DNA from: Streptosporangium saharense
Lineage (GTDB): Bacteria > Actinomycetota > Actinomycetes > Streptosporangiales > Streptosporangiaceae
Length of the DNA stretch: 64,000 bases
Reading direction: 5' to 3'
Assembly: GCF_014203715.1 (NCBI RefSeq)
Contig: NZ_JACHJP010000002.1
Coordinates: forward strand, 62,001 to 126,000
Shown piece after piece: positions 17,169 to 26,919 of the stretch (the first letter of the stretch is position 1; each line of letters starts with the position of its first letter). The position numbers and the translations under genes were made by a program. The notes beneath the pieces are model-generated. The model was given only the letters and a program-made list of their open reading frames with translations, ran no database searches and had not been told where the DNA came from.

Positions 17169-17846
17169 CTACAGATCCGTCTGGTCGTACCCGGTCAGGA
17201 CCGTGACCGACTGGCCGTGGTTGCGCTCGCGCAGCCCGGCGATGAGGTCCGCGGGCTCACTGCCCTTCTTGATCTTGACGGTGTACATCAGCTCGGTGAG
17301 AGCGCCGCCGCGGATCGACTCCATGCTGACCAGCTCGAACTCGTCGGTGTGCCGGACCAGCACGTCCTGGATCACGGCGGTGAGGTCCTCGTCCGCGGGC
17401 ACCTGCACCTTGACCACCTGGCGGCGCACGTTCAGCTGGAACCAGTTGAACCTGCTCATGACCATGATGATCAGTGAGATCGCGACCCCGGCCACGATGG
17501 CCAGCAGGTAGAAGCGGGTGCCGACGGCCATGCCGACGCCCATCACCAGGAAGATGAACCCGACGTCGCGCGTCTCCTTGATGGCGTTGCGGAACCGTAC
17601 CACCGAAAGGGCGCCGACCAGCGCGAACGCGCGGGCGATGTTCGATCCGACGACCAGCATGATCAACGAGATCAGCATGCCGAGGATGACCAGCGTCTGG
17701 ACGTAGGACTGGCTGTAGGACACGTTGCGGTGCGTGGCCCGGTACACCCAGCCGATCATCGCGCTGAGCACGAACGACAGCGCCATCGCGATCGCGATGT
17801 CGGCCACGCTGAACGTGCCGGAAAGATCCTGGAAGGGGAGATCCAT
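17169..17846 (-). CDS. DUF4956 membrane protein
   Basis: A 225-residue protein with about four N-terminal membrane helices (residues about 14-32, 48-65, 66-85, 92-130) followed by a soluble domain. The loop ALSVVRFRNAIKETRDVGFIF is the conserved DUF4956 signature and sits between helices. It lies seven bases from CotH and six from the VTC-type gene, so all three are probably co-transcribed. The conserved basic loop plus the VTC-type partner suggests a polyanion channel or assembly role, but no function is established. Confidence 0.88.
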   Translation of the reverse strand: MDLPFQDLSGTFSVADIAIAMALSFVLSAMIGWVYRATHRNVSYSQSYVQTLVILGMLISLIMLVVGSNIARAFALVGALSVVRFRNAIKETRDVGFIFLVMGVGMAVGTRFYLLAIVAGVAISLIIMVMSRFNWFQLNVRRQVVKVQVPADEDLTAVIQDVLVRHTDEFELVSMESIRGGALTELMYTVKIKKGSEPADLIAGLRERNHGQSVTVLTGYDQTDL

Positions 17847-17852
17847 GGGGGG

Positions 17853-18746
17853 TCAGGCCTCCGAGAGGACGGTCGACCGGTGGTGGTCGAGGTCGTGGTC
17901 GGGAACGTGGAAAACCGAGCGCGGGGCCAGCCCGTAGGCCTCCACGCTCTGGCAGTACTTGGAGACGCGCGCCACCTGCAGGTTCCGCTTGGCGGTCAGG
18001 TCGGTCAGCCAGTACGGCACGCGCTCGTTGGCCTTGACCTCCACGATCGACATGCTCGCCGGGACGATGAGGCGGTTCTCCGCGTCGGCGCCGAGGTGGA
18101 AGTCGCGGTCACGGCCGCGGATGCGCTGGTCGAAGGTGACGCGCAGGCCCACGTCGGCGTCGCGGCCCACGTAGGCGTGGCGCTGGTAGCCGGTCATCGC
18201 GGTGGTCCTCAGGTCGAGGCGCAGGACCAGGTCGAGCACCTCTTCGAGGAAGGCCCGCTGGGAGGGGTCGTGCTCGACCATCCGCCGCCCGTCGCACAGC
18301 AGCAGCGCGTCCCGGTACGGCAGGCGCACCCGGCGTTTCTGGGTGACCCGGTTGACCCGCTGCTTGATCTCGACGAAGACCGGGGTGTCGTCGTTCACGG
18401 TCGAGCGGTCGCCGTAGTGGCGGATCCGCAGCTTCCTGCGGAACTTCAGCCCCTCGATCTTCTCCCAGTAGAACCGGAGCTGCCGGGTGTCGTAGTAGGA
18501 GCTCCAGATGCCGTAGCCCTTTTCGCCGCTGTGGCGGTCGCGGTCGAGCCGCTGTTCGATCTCCTGCCTGAGCTCGGCGGCGACGGCCGTGCTCACGAGG
18601 TATTTGATCTCGTACCGGTTGAAGGCGTGAAACCTGCTCGGTGCCCGCAGCCGGTGGCCTTCCTCACCGTTCACCTCCGCCTCAGAAAGCGGCTGGTCAC
18701 TGTCGTGAGCTGCGGAGACGGTCTTCTTGCGGAACCTTTGCAGCAT
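17853..18746 (-). CDS. VTC-domain (polyphosphate polymerase-like) protein
   Basis: A 297-residue protein with the triphosphate-tunnel VTC fold: FNRYEIKYLV at the start of the barrel (E-x-K), FVEIKQRVNRVTQKRRVRLPY in the middle, and SIVEVKANERVPYWL near the end. Alternating acidic and basic strands are what coordinate triphosphate and metal in yeast Vtc4, which makes polyphosphate. Enzyme activity of the bacterial form is inferred. The ATG at 18746 has a perfect GAAAGGAGGAAC leader; the longer frame from 18770 would place the start before the ribosome site. It is the first gene of the VTC-DUF4956-CotH operon. Confidence 0.88.
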   Translation of the reverse strand: MLQRFRKKTVSAAHDSDQPLSEAEVNGEEGHRLRAPSRFHAFNRYEIKYLVSTAVAAELRQEIEQRLDRDRHSGEKGYGIWSSYYDTRQLRFYWEKIEGLKFRRKLRIRHYGDRSTVNDDTPVFVEIKQRVNRVTQKRRVRLPYRDALLLCDGRRMVEHDPSQRAFLEEVLDLVLRLDLRTTAMTGYQRHAYVGRDADVGLRVTFDQRIRGRDRDFHLGADAENRLIVPASMSIVEVKANERVPYWLTDLTAKRNLQVARVSKYCQSVEAYGLAPRSVFHVPDHDLDHHRSTVLSEA

Positions 18747-18836
18747 GTTCCTCCTTTCGTCAGCACACATCTGACAGTACGAAGCTGGGAATAATGTGTG
18801 AACTGCGGCTGACGTGAAGGTGAACAGATGGCGCGC

Positions 18837-20284
18837 TCAGCCGTCCCGGGGCTGGTGGAACGGCAGGAGCACGCGGAAGACGGTTCCGCTGCCGGGGGCG
18901 CTCGTCACCTCGATCCGGCCGCCGTGCGCCCCCACGAGTGCCGCCGCGATGGCCAGTCCGAGCCCGGTCCCGCCGCTGCCGCGGGAGCGGCCGGCGTCAG
19001 CGCGGTAGAACCGGTCGAACACGTGCGGCAGGTGCCTAGGATCGATGCCCTGCCCCTCGTCACGCACCTCGACCAGCGCGGCCCTGGTGTGCGGGACGGG
19101 TCCGGAACCGGCGTGCACGGTTCCCGGGACGGGAAGCCCGGCGACCGCCCGTGAGCCGACCCGGACGTGCACCTCCGCGCCCTGGTTCGTGTGCGTCACG
19201 GCGTTGCCGACCAGGTTGGCGATGACCTGGTGCAGCCGGTGTTCGTCGCCCAGCACGAACACCGGTTCCTCGGAGACGACCAGCCGGATCGACCGTCCAC
19301 GGTCGCGGGCCCTGGCGGCGTGGACCACGTCCCCGGCCAGCACGTGCAGGTCCACGATGCTGGGTTCGAGCGCGGGTTCCCGGTCCAGGCGGGCCAGCAG
19401 CAGCATGTCCTCGACGAGGACGCTCATGCGTTCGGCCTCGCCCTCGATCCTGCGCAGCAGCCGCTCGGCCACCGGGTCCCTGTCGCCCTGGCCGTGGTGG
19501 TAGAGCTCGGCGAAGCCCCGGATGGAGGTGAGCGGGGTGCGCAGTTCGTGGGAGGCGTCGGCCACGAAGTGACGCAGCCGCCGCTCCGAGCGCTCGTACT
19601 CGCGCAGCGCGGTCGCCAGGCGCTCCAGCATGGTGTTGAGCGCGAGGCCGAGCCGTCCCGTCTCGGTGCCCGGATCGACGTCGCCCACCCTGCGGTCGAT
19701 GTCCCCGCCCGAGATGGCCTGCGCCGTACGCTCCATCCGGGTCAGCGGGCGCAGGCCGAGCCGTACCACCGCGAGGGCCAGGGCACCGAGCAGCAGCAAC
19801 ACCAGGACGCCGACGGCCGCCTCGATTCCCAGGAGCTGGCGGACGGTCGCCCGGTTGGGTTCGAGCGACATCGAGACCGCCATCCTGGTGCCGCTGGGCA
19901 GGACCCTCAGCAGCACGCGCCACTGCCCCGACCCCGTCCTGGCGGGCACGGTGACGGGTCCCGGCGGGATCGTGGAGATCGTCTCGACGGGGATGGCCGG
20001 TCCGTCGGAGATGTCGGCCGGCAGGCTGAGCAGCAGGGACCCGGAGGGGTCGTAAAGGGCGATCCTGAACTGCGTCGGAAGCTGCACGGCCCCCTCCGCC
20101 GGTGGGGGAGGGGGGAGCGGGTGCCTGCTGAAGGTGGTCACCACCTCGGTCAGCTGGGTGTCCATCCTGGACTGCAGCGAGTGTTCCAGGAGCAGCACGC
20201 TCGCGGTGGCGAAGGCCCCGAGGCCGAGCGCGCACAGGCCGAGCAGCGCGGCCAGCAGCCGGTGCCGCAGGGACCGGACCGCTC

Positions 20285-20288
<4 letters not shown>
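18837..20288 (-). CDS. Sensor histidine kinase, OmpR/EnvZ type
   Basis: A 483-residue membrane kinase. A first helix near residues 10-32 and a second near 150-172 flank an outer sensor loop rich in Pro (PLPPPPPAEG), followed by HAMP (LTRMERTAQAISGGDIDRRVG), HisKA with the phosphoacceptor His in FVADASHELRTPL, and HATPase (NLVGNAV; DEGQGID; GGTGLGLAIA). The GTG at 20288 overlaps the response-regulator stop (GTGA) and starts just before the first helix. It sits directly upstream of the VTC operon on the same strand, which may be its regulon. Confidence 0.92.
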
Positions 20289-21007
<719 letters not shown>

Positions 21008-21032
21008 GATGAGAAAACCGTGAGCGGGGGTG

Positions 21033-21797
21033 TCAGGTGCCGATGAGGACCGCGTCGATGAGGCCGCCGCACAGGTTTCCCTGCCGGGCGGCGGTGCCGA
21101 TCGCGCGTACCACGGTCATCAGGTCCCGGTCCGAGCTCCGGCCGATTCCCAGCAGCCCGGCGTAGAGCCGGATCGCGCCGGAGGCGGACACGATCCGCAG
21201 CCAGCCCTGGTCGACGACGATCGGGGCGTCGGCCGCGACGATCAACGGTCCCCTGCCGGGTTCCGCGCTGTCGCAGGTGATCGTCGCCCGCAGCAGGCGC
21301 GGGCGCTCTCCCGGGGTGATGACCGCCCGCCAGCCCCGGACCGGGGTGAGGTCGTCGATGTCGTGGAGGCTCAGCAGCGGCAGGCCGTGACGCAGGAACG
21401 CCGCCAGGTAGGCGTTGGCCGGGGCCTCGGCCTTCTCCACGTCGGGGAACATCGGCTCCATCAGCAGCCCGGCGGCCACCGGTCCCTCGTCGTCGGCGGA
21501 CACAGTGGGGATCAGGCGCATGCGTTCCATCATCGCGGCGAGGTCGAAGACCACCTCGCTGTCGGTGACGGTCGAGGGGGCGCAGGCGGCGTGGGCGAAG
21601 AGGACGTTGAAGATCGTGCCGTCGCCCGGGGTGGGATGCCGTACGACCAGGACGCTGACCGGCTCGGCGTCGGCGTCGGCCTGCCCCTCGCAGGTCACGC
21701 ACTGGGTGACCCCGGGGTCGGGGCCGGTCCGCAACGCGTTGACCTTCTCCGCCGTCAGGACCAACGCGACCTCGTCACTGATCCGGATGTCCCGCAT
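21033..21797 (-). CDS. Conserved hypothetical protein
   Basis: A 254-residue soluble protein I do not recognise. Its N-terminus carries a Cys pair (TQCVTCEG), and the middle contains a Leu-rich segment and a WRAVITPGERPRLLRATITCD strand region. There is no signal peptide or membrane helix. The start is placed at the ATG at 21797, which follows TACCGT by six bases (leaderless pattern); the frame opens upstream to 21833 without a ribosome site. It ends 26 bases upstream of the response regulator gene but has its own promoter. Confidence 0.6.
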   Translation of the reverse strand: MRDIRISDEVALVLTAEKVNALRTGPDPGVTQCVTCEGQADADAEPVSVLVVRHPTPGDGTIFNVLFAHAACAPSTVTDSEVVFDLAAMMERMRLIPTVSADDEGPVAAGLLMEPMFPDVEKAEAPANAYLAAFLRHGLPLLSLHDIDDLTPVRGWRAVITPGERPRLLRATITCDSAEPGRGPLIVAADAPIVVDQGWLRIVSASGAIRLYAGLLGIGRSSDRDLMTVVRAIGTAARQGNLCGGLIDAVLIGT

Positions 21798-21839
21798 GCT
21801 TGAACGGTACGATGCCAGGCGATCACCTGCCACCCCCCG

Positions 21840-22736
21840 TCAGCCGAAGGCGGTGCGGGCCCAGGTGGCGAAGCCGGTCATGGTCAGGCCGAACGCGTGC
21901 GCGTGCTCCGGGCGGGCCGCCTGGCCGATCACGTTGATCCGTTCCTGCGTGTTGACCATCATGGGCGGAAGCCCCCGCGCGACGGCCTGCTCACCGGACA
22001 GGACAGGAGCCTCCACCGTACGGCCGAGCACGCCGGACAGGACCTCGGCGATCTCGGTCATCGTCAGGAGGTCACCGGCCAGTTCGATGTCGGCGCCGGT
22101 GAACCTCACCGGGTCGGCGAAGGCGGCGGCTGCCGTCGCGCCGATGTCCCGCACCGCCACCAGCGACAGCTTCGTGTCCCTCGCGAACGCCGTGACGAAC
22201 CCGTGCTCCGGCCAGTCGCCGAACATGTGGGACCAGCCGAGCAGGTTCTCCATGAAGGTGGCGGGCTTGAGGACCGTCCAGTGGGGGAATCCCGCGGTGC
22301 GCACGAGGTCGTCGAGGCGGGCCTTGCTCGCCCAGTAGTGACGGCTCCACTCGTCGGGCGTCCAGCCGGGCACGGCCTGGTCGGGGTCTCCGGCGCCGGA
22401 GACCGAGGTGTGCACGAACTGCGTCACCCCGGCGGCCTTCGCGGCCTCGACGAGGTTGCGGCCACGGGTCACCTCGCCGTCGGTCATGAGGGCTGTGAGG
22501 TCCGGGGTCTGCACCGAGAACACCCCCCGGACCCCGGCCGTCGCGGGCTCCAGGGACGCGGGGTCGTCGAGGTCGCCGCGGACCGGTTCGGCGCCGAGTG
22601 CCCGGACGGCCCTTGCGGCCTCCGACTCCGGGTCGCGGACGAGGATCCGTACGGGCGTCCCGGCGGCGAGGAGGGCCCGCGCCACGGCGCCGCCCTGCTT
22701 GCCGGTCGCGCCGGTGACGAGTATGGGTTCGGGCAC
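21840..22736 (-). CDS. NmrA-like NAD(P)-binding protein
   Basis: A 298-residue atypical short-chain dehydrogenase. It starts MPEPILVTGATGKQGGAVA, the NAD(P)-binding GxxGxxG motif, followed by VRDPES-type phosphate contacts typical of NADPH sensing. These proteins act as quinone reductases or redox sensors; no canonical catalytic YxxxK is evident. The GTG at 22736 has GGAGG six bases before it. It diverges from a TetR gene through two matching palindromes, so repression by that TetR is very likely. Confidence 0.88.
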   Translation of the reverse strand: MPEPILVTGATGKQGGAVARALLAAGTPVRILVRDPESEAARAVRALGAEPVRGDLDDPASLEPATAGVRGVFSVQTPDLTALMTDGEVTRGRNLVEAAKAAGVTQFVHTSVSGAGDPDQAVPGWTPDEWSRHYWASKARLDDLVRTAGFPHWTVLKPATFMENLLGWSHMFGDWPEHGFVTAFARDTKLSLVAVRDIGATAAAAFADPVRFTGADIELAGDLLTMTEIAEVLSGVLGRTVEAPVLSGEQAVARGLPPMMVNTQERINVIGQAARPEHAHAFGLTMTGFATWARTAFG

Positions 22737-22756
22737 GTCAGGCCTCCACGGATAAG

Positions 22757-22771
22757 TGGGGTGGCACCCCA
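22757..22771. promoter_or_regulatory. Operator 1 of the NmrA/TetR divergent promoter
   Basis: A perfect palindrome of the form TGGGG-N5-CCCCA lies 21 bases upstream of the NmrA-like start. Its longer half AAGTGGGGTGG (22754-22764) is the exact reverse complement of the second site's right half. Confidence 0.7.
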
Positions 22772-22794
22772 TTTTGGTCTCTCAAGGTACGATA

Positions 22795-22809
22795 TGGGGG
22801 ACCACCCCA
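22795..22809. promoter_or_regulatory. Operator 2 of the NmrA/TetR divergent promoter
   Basis: A second TGGGG-N5-CCCCA palindrome, centred 38 bases from operator 1. It covers the upstream in-frame ATG of the TetR gene, so binding would block TetR expression as well (autorepression). Confidence 0.7.
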
Positions 22810-22829
22810 CTTGGCAAGCGGGAGATACG

Positions 22830-23396
22830 GTGTTGGAACGGCCGAAACGCGCGGACGCGCGGCGCAACCACGACCGGATCCTGGCCGCGGCCCAGGTCGC
22901 CGTCGCCAGAGACGGCGCCGACGCCTCGCTTGAGGAGATCGCCCGGCAGGCCGGGGTCGGCTCCGCGACGCTGCACCGGCACTTCCCCTCCCGCCTGGCG
23001 CTGCTGGAAGCGGTGTTCCTCGACCGCGTCGAGACACTGTGCTCCCAGGCCCGCGAGCTGGCCGCGGACCCCGACCCCGGGGCCGCGCTCGTCACCTGGC
23101 TCAGGGCCATCGGCGCCTACGCCGCCAACGTGCGCGGCCTCGCCGCGTCACTGCTGCGGAGCGCCTGCGAGCTCGACCACGCGGAGCGGAGCGTGACCTG
23201 CCACGGGAAGGTCAGCGACGCCGGTGAGGAACTGCTGTCCCGTGCCCGGCAGGCGGGCGCCGTACGGCCTGACGTGTCGGTCGGTGACCTGCTCACCCTG
23301 GTCAACGCCCTCTCGCTGGCGACCGAACGGCATCCCGACCCGTGCGCCGAGACCGACCGCCTGCTCCTGCTCGCCCTTGAGGGGATCGGCCCCTGA
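22830..23396 (+). CDS. TetR-family regulator
   Basis: A 188-residue TetR repressor. The N-terminal helix-turn-helix is clear: ADARRNHDRILAAAQVAVARDG followed by IARQAGVGSATLHRHFPSR. The C-terminal helices would bind ligand. The GTG at 22830 follows GGGAGA and is preferred; an ATG at 22794 overlaps operator 2. It diverges from the NmrA-like reductase, its probable target, which suggests sensing of an electrophile or quinone, but the ligand is unknown. Confidence 0.9.
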   Translation: MLERPKRADARRNHDRILAAAQVAVARDGADASLEEIARQAGVGSATLHRHFPSRLALLEAVFLDRVETLCSQARELAADPDPGAALVTWLRAIGAYAANVRGLAASLLRSACELDHAERSVTCHGKVSDAGEELLSRARQAGAVRPDVSVGDLLTLVNALSLATERHPDPCAETDRLLLLALEGIGP

Positions 23397-23505
23397 GACT
23401 TGGCCGGTCCCACGAACCGCCACGCCGTCCACGGTGGAAGCCGACGAACGCCGTCCCCTCCGCCGTGCCTATGCTCGTCCGGGACGAGGCCGATGACCAG
23501 AGGGG

Positions 23506-24897
23506 ATGCCGGTGTCGAAACTGGACGGGATCAACGCGTGGCTGCGGCACCGGCTGCCGGACCTGCTCGCCGAGAGCGGGGTTCCCGGGGCGGCGGTGGC
23601 GGTGTCCGCGGGGGACGAGGCGATCGACGTCGCGGCCGGGACGCTGAACACGGTCACCGGCGTCGAGGCCACGGCCGACTCCCTCTTCCAGATCGGCTCG
23701 ATCACCAAGGTGCTGACCGCGACGCTGGCCATGCGGCTGGTCGACGAGGGCAGGCTGGATCTCGACGCTCCGGTGCGGACCTACCTTCCCGAGTTCCGGG
23801 TCGCCGACGAGCGGGCGGCGGAGCGGATCACCGTACGGCAGTTGCTGTGTCATGTCTCGGGGTTCGAGGGGGACATCTTCACCGACACCGGCAAGGGTGA
23901 CGACTGCGTCGAGAAGTACGTGGACGTCCTGCGTGAGGTGCCTCAGCTGTTCGAGCCGGGGGAGATGTTCTCCTACAACAACGCCGGATACTGCGTGCTG
24001 GGGCGGATCGTCGAGGTGCTTCGGGGGGAGCCGTTCGACGTCTGCATGAGGACGCGCCTGTTCACACCGCTCGGGATGACCCACGCCGCCAACGACCCCT
24101 ACGAGGCGATCGTCCACCGTACGGCGGTCGGGCACATCGAGCGGACGCCGGGCGGCCCGCTCGAACCGAGCCCCGTGTGGGCGATGACGCGCTCGAACGC
24201 CCCCGCGGGGTCGATGCTCGCGATGCGCGCCCGCGACCTGCTGGCCTTCGCCCGGATGCACCTGGCCGACGGTCTCGGCCCGGACGGCGCCCGCGTGCTG
24301 AGCCGGGAGAGCGTCAGGGCCATGCGGCGGCCCCAGGTCACCCAGCCCGACATCGCCCAGGGCGTGGCCTGGGGTCTGGGGTGGGAGCTCTTCGACCTGT
24401 CCGGTGACACGGTCTTCGGCCACGACGGCAACACCATCGGTCAGTCGGCGTTCCTGCGCGTGGTGCCGGGCCGTGACGTGGCGGTGGCGGTCCTCACCAA
24501 CGGCGGCCTCTCGCGCCGGGTGTACGCCGAGGTGGCGGGCCGGGTGCTCAACGACCTCGCGGGCGTCGAGCTGCCCGCGCGGCCGGTGCCCGACCCGGCC
24601 GCGACCCCCCGGGACGCCTCCCGCTACGTCGGCACCTACGTGTCGAGCACCTCGGAGACCACGGTGAGCCAGGACGCGCGGGGACGGCTGTGGCTGGAAC
24701 GCGTCCCCGTCGGCGTCTTCGCCGACCTGGACGAGGCACCGTACCGGACGGAACTGGTCGCCTGGCGCGGAGACTCGCTGATCCCGGTCGAGCCCGAGCG
24801 CGGTGTCCACGCCCCGCTCGCCTTCCTCGGCGACGACGGGCGGGGGCACACCCTCTACCTGCACACCGGCCGGGCCGACCGGCGCCGGTCACCGTGA
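23506..24897 (+). CDS. Serine hydrolase, class C beta-lactamase fold
   Basis: A 463-residue beta-lactamase-related hydrolase. Ser65-x-x-Lys68 is in GSITKVLT, the Tyr-Asn motif is in FSYNNAGYCVLG, and a C-terminal FGHDGNT takes the place of the KTG triad. The last 100 residues form an extra lipocalin-like domain. No signal peptide is visible, so it is cytosolic or uses another route; this group mostly contains esterases and D-amino peptidases rather than antibiotic-resistance enzymes. AGAGGGG precedes the ATG. It converges on and overlaps the next gene by nine bases. Confidence 0.88.
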   Translation: MPVSKLDGINAWLRHRLPDLLAESGVPGAAVAVSAGDEAIDVAAGTLNTVTGVEATADSLFQIGSITKVLTATLAMRLVDEGRLDLDAPVRTYLPEFRVADERAAERITVRQLLCHVSGFEGDIFTDTGKGDDCVEKYVDVLREVPQLFEPGEMFSYNNAGYCVLGRIVEVLRGEPFDVCMRTRLFTPLGMTHAANDPYEAIVHRTAVGHIERTPGGPLEPSPVWAMTRSNAPAGSMLAMRARDLLAFARMHLADGLGPDGARVLSRESVRAMRRPQVTQPDIAQGVAWGLGWELFDLSGDTVFGHDGNTIGQSAFLRVVPGRDVAVAVLTNGGLSRRVYAEVAGRVLNDLAGVELPARPVPDPAATPRDASRYVGTYVSSTSETTVSQDARGRLWLERVPVGVFADLDEAPYRTELVAWRGDSLIPVEPERGVHAPLAFLGDDGRGHTLYLHTGRADRRRSP

Positions 24898-25326
24898 CAT
24901 CGGTCGCGGGTTCCTCCACAGCAGCGCGACCGCCAGGAGAGCCGCCAGCCAGGGAGCCATCCCGGCCCAGCCCAGCACCGGTGGCAGCCCGGTGTCGCCG
25001 GAGGTGTCCCTGGTGAGCAGCCCCACCAGCCCGACACTCACCCCCAGCACGGACATCACGGTCACCGCGGGACGGGCCCACCGCCTGCCCGTCCTGACGG
25101 CCCAGGTCGTCCAGAGCCAGGCGGCGACGCCGAGCGCGCCGACGACCGACAGCAGCACCAGGTAGGTGGTGACGGCCGCGTCGATCCGCTCTTGGGTGTA
25201 GGCGGGATAACCGGCCCGCACGTGGTCGGCCAGCAACTGGGTGGTGTACGGCACGGCCGCCGCGACGAGGGTGAGTCCGAGGCCCACGTACATCGCCGCG
25301 ACGGCCCGTCGCTCGTTCGGTTTCAC
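24889..25326 (-). CDS. Small four-helix membrane protein, unknown
   Basis: A 145-residue protein with four predicted membrane helices (about residues 8-28, 50-72, 84-104, 115-135) and short charged loops, unlike any family I can name. The ATG overlaps the stop of the upstream hydrolase gene (ATGA), so it is co-translated and may help that enzyme's localisation. That link is inferred from position only. Confidence 0.75.
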   Translation of the reverse strand: MKPNERRAVAAMYVGLGLTLVAAAVPYTTQLLADHVRAGYPAYTQERIDAAVTTYLVLLSVVGALGVAAWLWTTWAVRTGRRWARPAVTVMSVLGVSVGLVGLLTRDTSGDTGLPPVLGWAGMAPWLAALLAVALLWRNPRPMSR

Positions 25327-26255
25327 AGGGCCTCTCCAAGGAAGGTGAGGATCTCCGCTCGCGCGGCCTCGGCCTGCGGCGCCATCCCCGGCACGCTGAG
25401 GAACGCGTGCCCGGCGCCCGGGTATTCGGCGAGCCGTACGGACGTCCCGGCAGCGCGCAGCCGTTCGGCGTAGCGACGGCCGTGGTCGGCGATCGGGTCG
25501 TGGGTCGGCACGATCACGAGCGCCGGGGCCAGCCCGCCCAGGTCGTCGGCCTGCAGCGGAGACAGCGCGCGCGGGTCGCTCCCGGGTGGTACGGCGAGCC
25601 GCTGGAACAGCCGCAGTTGCGGCAGGGCGAGGGCCGGGGTGTGGGCGTGCTCGGTGATCGAGGTGTGGTCGAACATCGTCCCGGTCACGTCCACGGCGGG
25701 GTTGACCAGCACCTGAGCCCGCAGCCGCAGGCCGGTCTCCCTGGCCCTGATCGCCGCCAGCGCGCTGACCAGCCCGCCGCAGCTCTCGCCGAACACGGCC
25801 ACCCGCGCCGGATCGACGCCCCAGCGCGCGGCGTGCCGTACCACGTGGTCGAGCACGTCCCAGCCGTCCTCGACGGCCGCGGACAGCGGGGTCTTCTGGC
25901 TGAGGAGGCGGTGTTCGACCGAGACGACGAGCGCGGGCAGGTGGGCGGCGAGGCGGCTGTTGACCCAGTCGCTCTGCGCCGCCGTACCGACGAAGCCGCC
26001 GCCGTGCACATGGAGCACGAGCGGCAGGTCGCCTCCTGCCGAGGGGCGGTGGACCCGGACCGGGAGCTCGCGGCCGGGCAGCGCCACCTTCTCCCAGCCG
26101 ATCTCGGCGCCGGGGTCCGGCTCTCCGGTGATGGGCCGCAGCGCCTCCGAGGCCCGGAAGCGGTTCTCCGCCTCCTGGTAGGCGGCCAGCTCCTCGGCCG
26201 TCATCGTCTCCCAGTCCGGCTCCGGCGGACGTCCCGTGAGGATGGACTCGCTCAT
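25323..26255 (-). CDS. HSL-type alpha/beta hydrolase (esterase)
   Basis: A 310-residue cytosolic esterase of the hormone-sensitive-lipase group. The oxyanion HGGG is in LVLHVHGGGFVG, the nucleophile Ser in FGESCGGLVS, the acid in PTHDPIADHG and the His in GAGHAFLS. It would hydrolyse short acyl esters. The first gene of a two-gene operon with a small membrane protein, it diverges from a TetR gene across a 68-base region holding an imperfect palindrome, so the TetR probably regulates it. Confidence 0.9.
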   Translation of the reverse strand: MSESILTGRPPEPDWETMTAEELAAYQEAENRFRASEALRPITGEPDPGAEIGWEKVALPGRELPVRVHRPSAGGDLPLVLHVHGGGFVGTAAQSDWVNSRLAAHLPALVVSVEHRLLSQKTPLSAAVEDGWDVLDHVVRHAARWGVDPARVAVFGESCGGLVSALAAIRARETGLRLRAQVLVNPAVDVTGTMFDHTSITEHAHTPALALPQLRLFQRLAVPPGSDPRALSPLQADDLGGLAPALVIVPTHDPIADHGRRYAERLRAAGTSVRLAEYPGAGHAFLSVPGMAPQAEAARAEILTFLGEAL

Positions 26256-26272
26256 GACTTCTCCTTGGTTTC

Positions 26273-26302
26273 GCTACTTCAGGTTTCGATACCTAAGGTA
26301 GC
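26273..26302. promoter_or_regulatory. Imperfect palindrome between esterase and TetR genes
   Basis: GCTACTTCAGG (26273-26283) and CCTAAGGTAGC (26292-26302) match in 9 of 11 positions as an inverted repeat, overlapping direct GGTTTCG repeats. It lies between both starts and is the likely binding site of the adjacent TetR protein. Confidence 0.55.
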
Positions 26303-26323
26303 GCAAAACGGTATCGTGTGCGC

Positions 26324-26881
26324 ATGACTTCCAGACCGCCCGGCCGTCCGCGTACCGGCCTCAACGACGTGGTCTTCGCCGCCACGCTCAGCACCGTCCA
26401 CGAGCTGGGCTACGCGCGCGCCACCGTCGATCGCATCGCCGCCGCGGCCGGGATCGCCAAGACGACGATCTACCGCCGCTGGCCGTCGAAGGGCGCGCTG
26501 ATCGTGGACTGCCTGCTCGACGCCTTCGGGCCGGTGCCGCTGGAGGGCGCGGGGCGGGCCGAGCTGATGTCGTCGGCCATCCACTGGATCGTGGCGAAGA
26601 TCGGTGAACCCGGGGTCGGCGACGCCTTCGCCGGTGTGTTCAGCGACGCCGTCAGCGACCCGGCCCTGCGCGAGATCCTGTCCACCCGGCTGCAGGACCC
26701 CTACCGGATCGCGCTCCAGGAGGCGCTCGGCGAGCCGGAGGCGCGGGTCCTGTTCTTCATCGACGTCGTCGTCGGAACCCTGCTCCACCGGATGGGCATG
26801 ACCGGCGAGCCGATGGCCGCCGCCGACGTCACCGCCCTGACCGGGATGGTCCTGTCGCACTTCGCCGACGACACGGCCTGA
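26324..26881 (+). CDS. TetR-family regulator
   Basis: A 185-residue TetR repressor. It begins MTSRPPGRPRTGLNDVVF, with the helix-turn-helix VDRIAAAAGIAKTTIYRRWPSKGALI. The ATG at 26324 is six bases after a TATCGT -10 box, giving a leaderless message, so the shorter of the two in-frame starts is used. It diverges from the esterase operon and most likely controls it and itself. The ligand is unknown. Confidence 0.9.
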   Translation: MTSRPPGRPRTGLNDVVFAATLSTVHELGYARATVDRIAAAAGIAKTTIYRRWPSKGALIVDCLLDAFGPVPLEGAGRAELMSSAIHWIVAKIGEPGVGDAFAGVFSDAVSDPALREILSTRLQDPYRIALQEALGEPEARVLFFIDVVVGTLLHRMGMTGEPMAAADVTALTGMVLSHFADDTA

Positions 26882-26897
26882 CCGTTTTCACTGTGCT

Positions 26898-26919
26898 AAG
26901 TTGGCCGTATGACCAACTT
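26898..26919. promoter_or_regulatory. Palindromic operator covering a TetR start codon
   Basis: AAGTTGG (26898-26904) and CCAACTT (26913-26919) form a perfect inverted repeat that spans the ATG at 26909. TAAGTT in its left arm is also the probable -10. Binding here would block transcription and translation together, an autorepression site. Confidence 0.65.
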
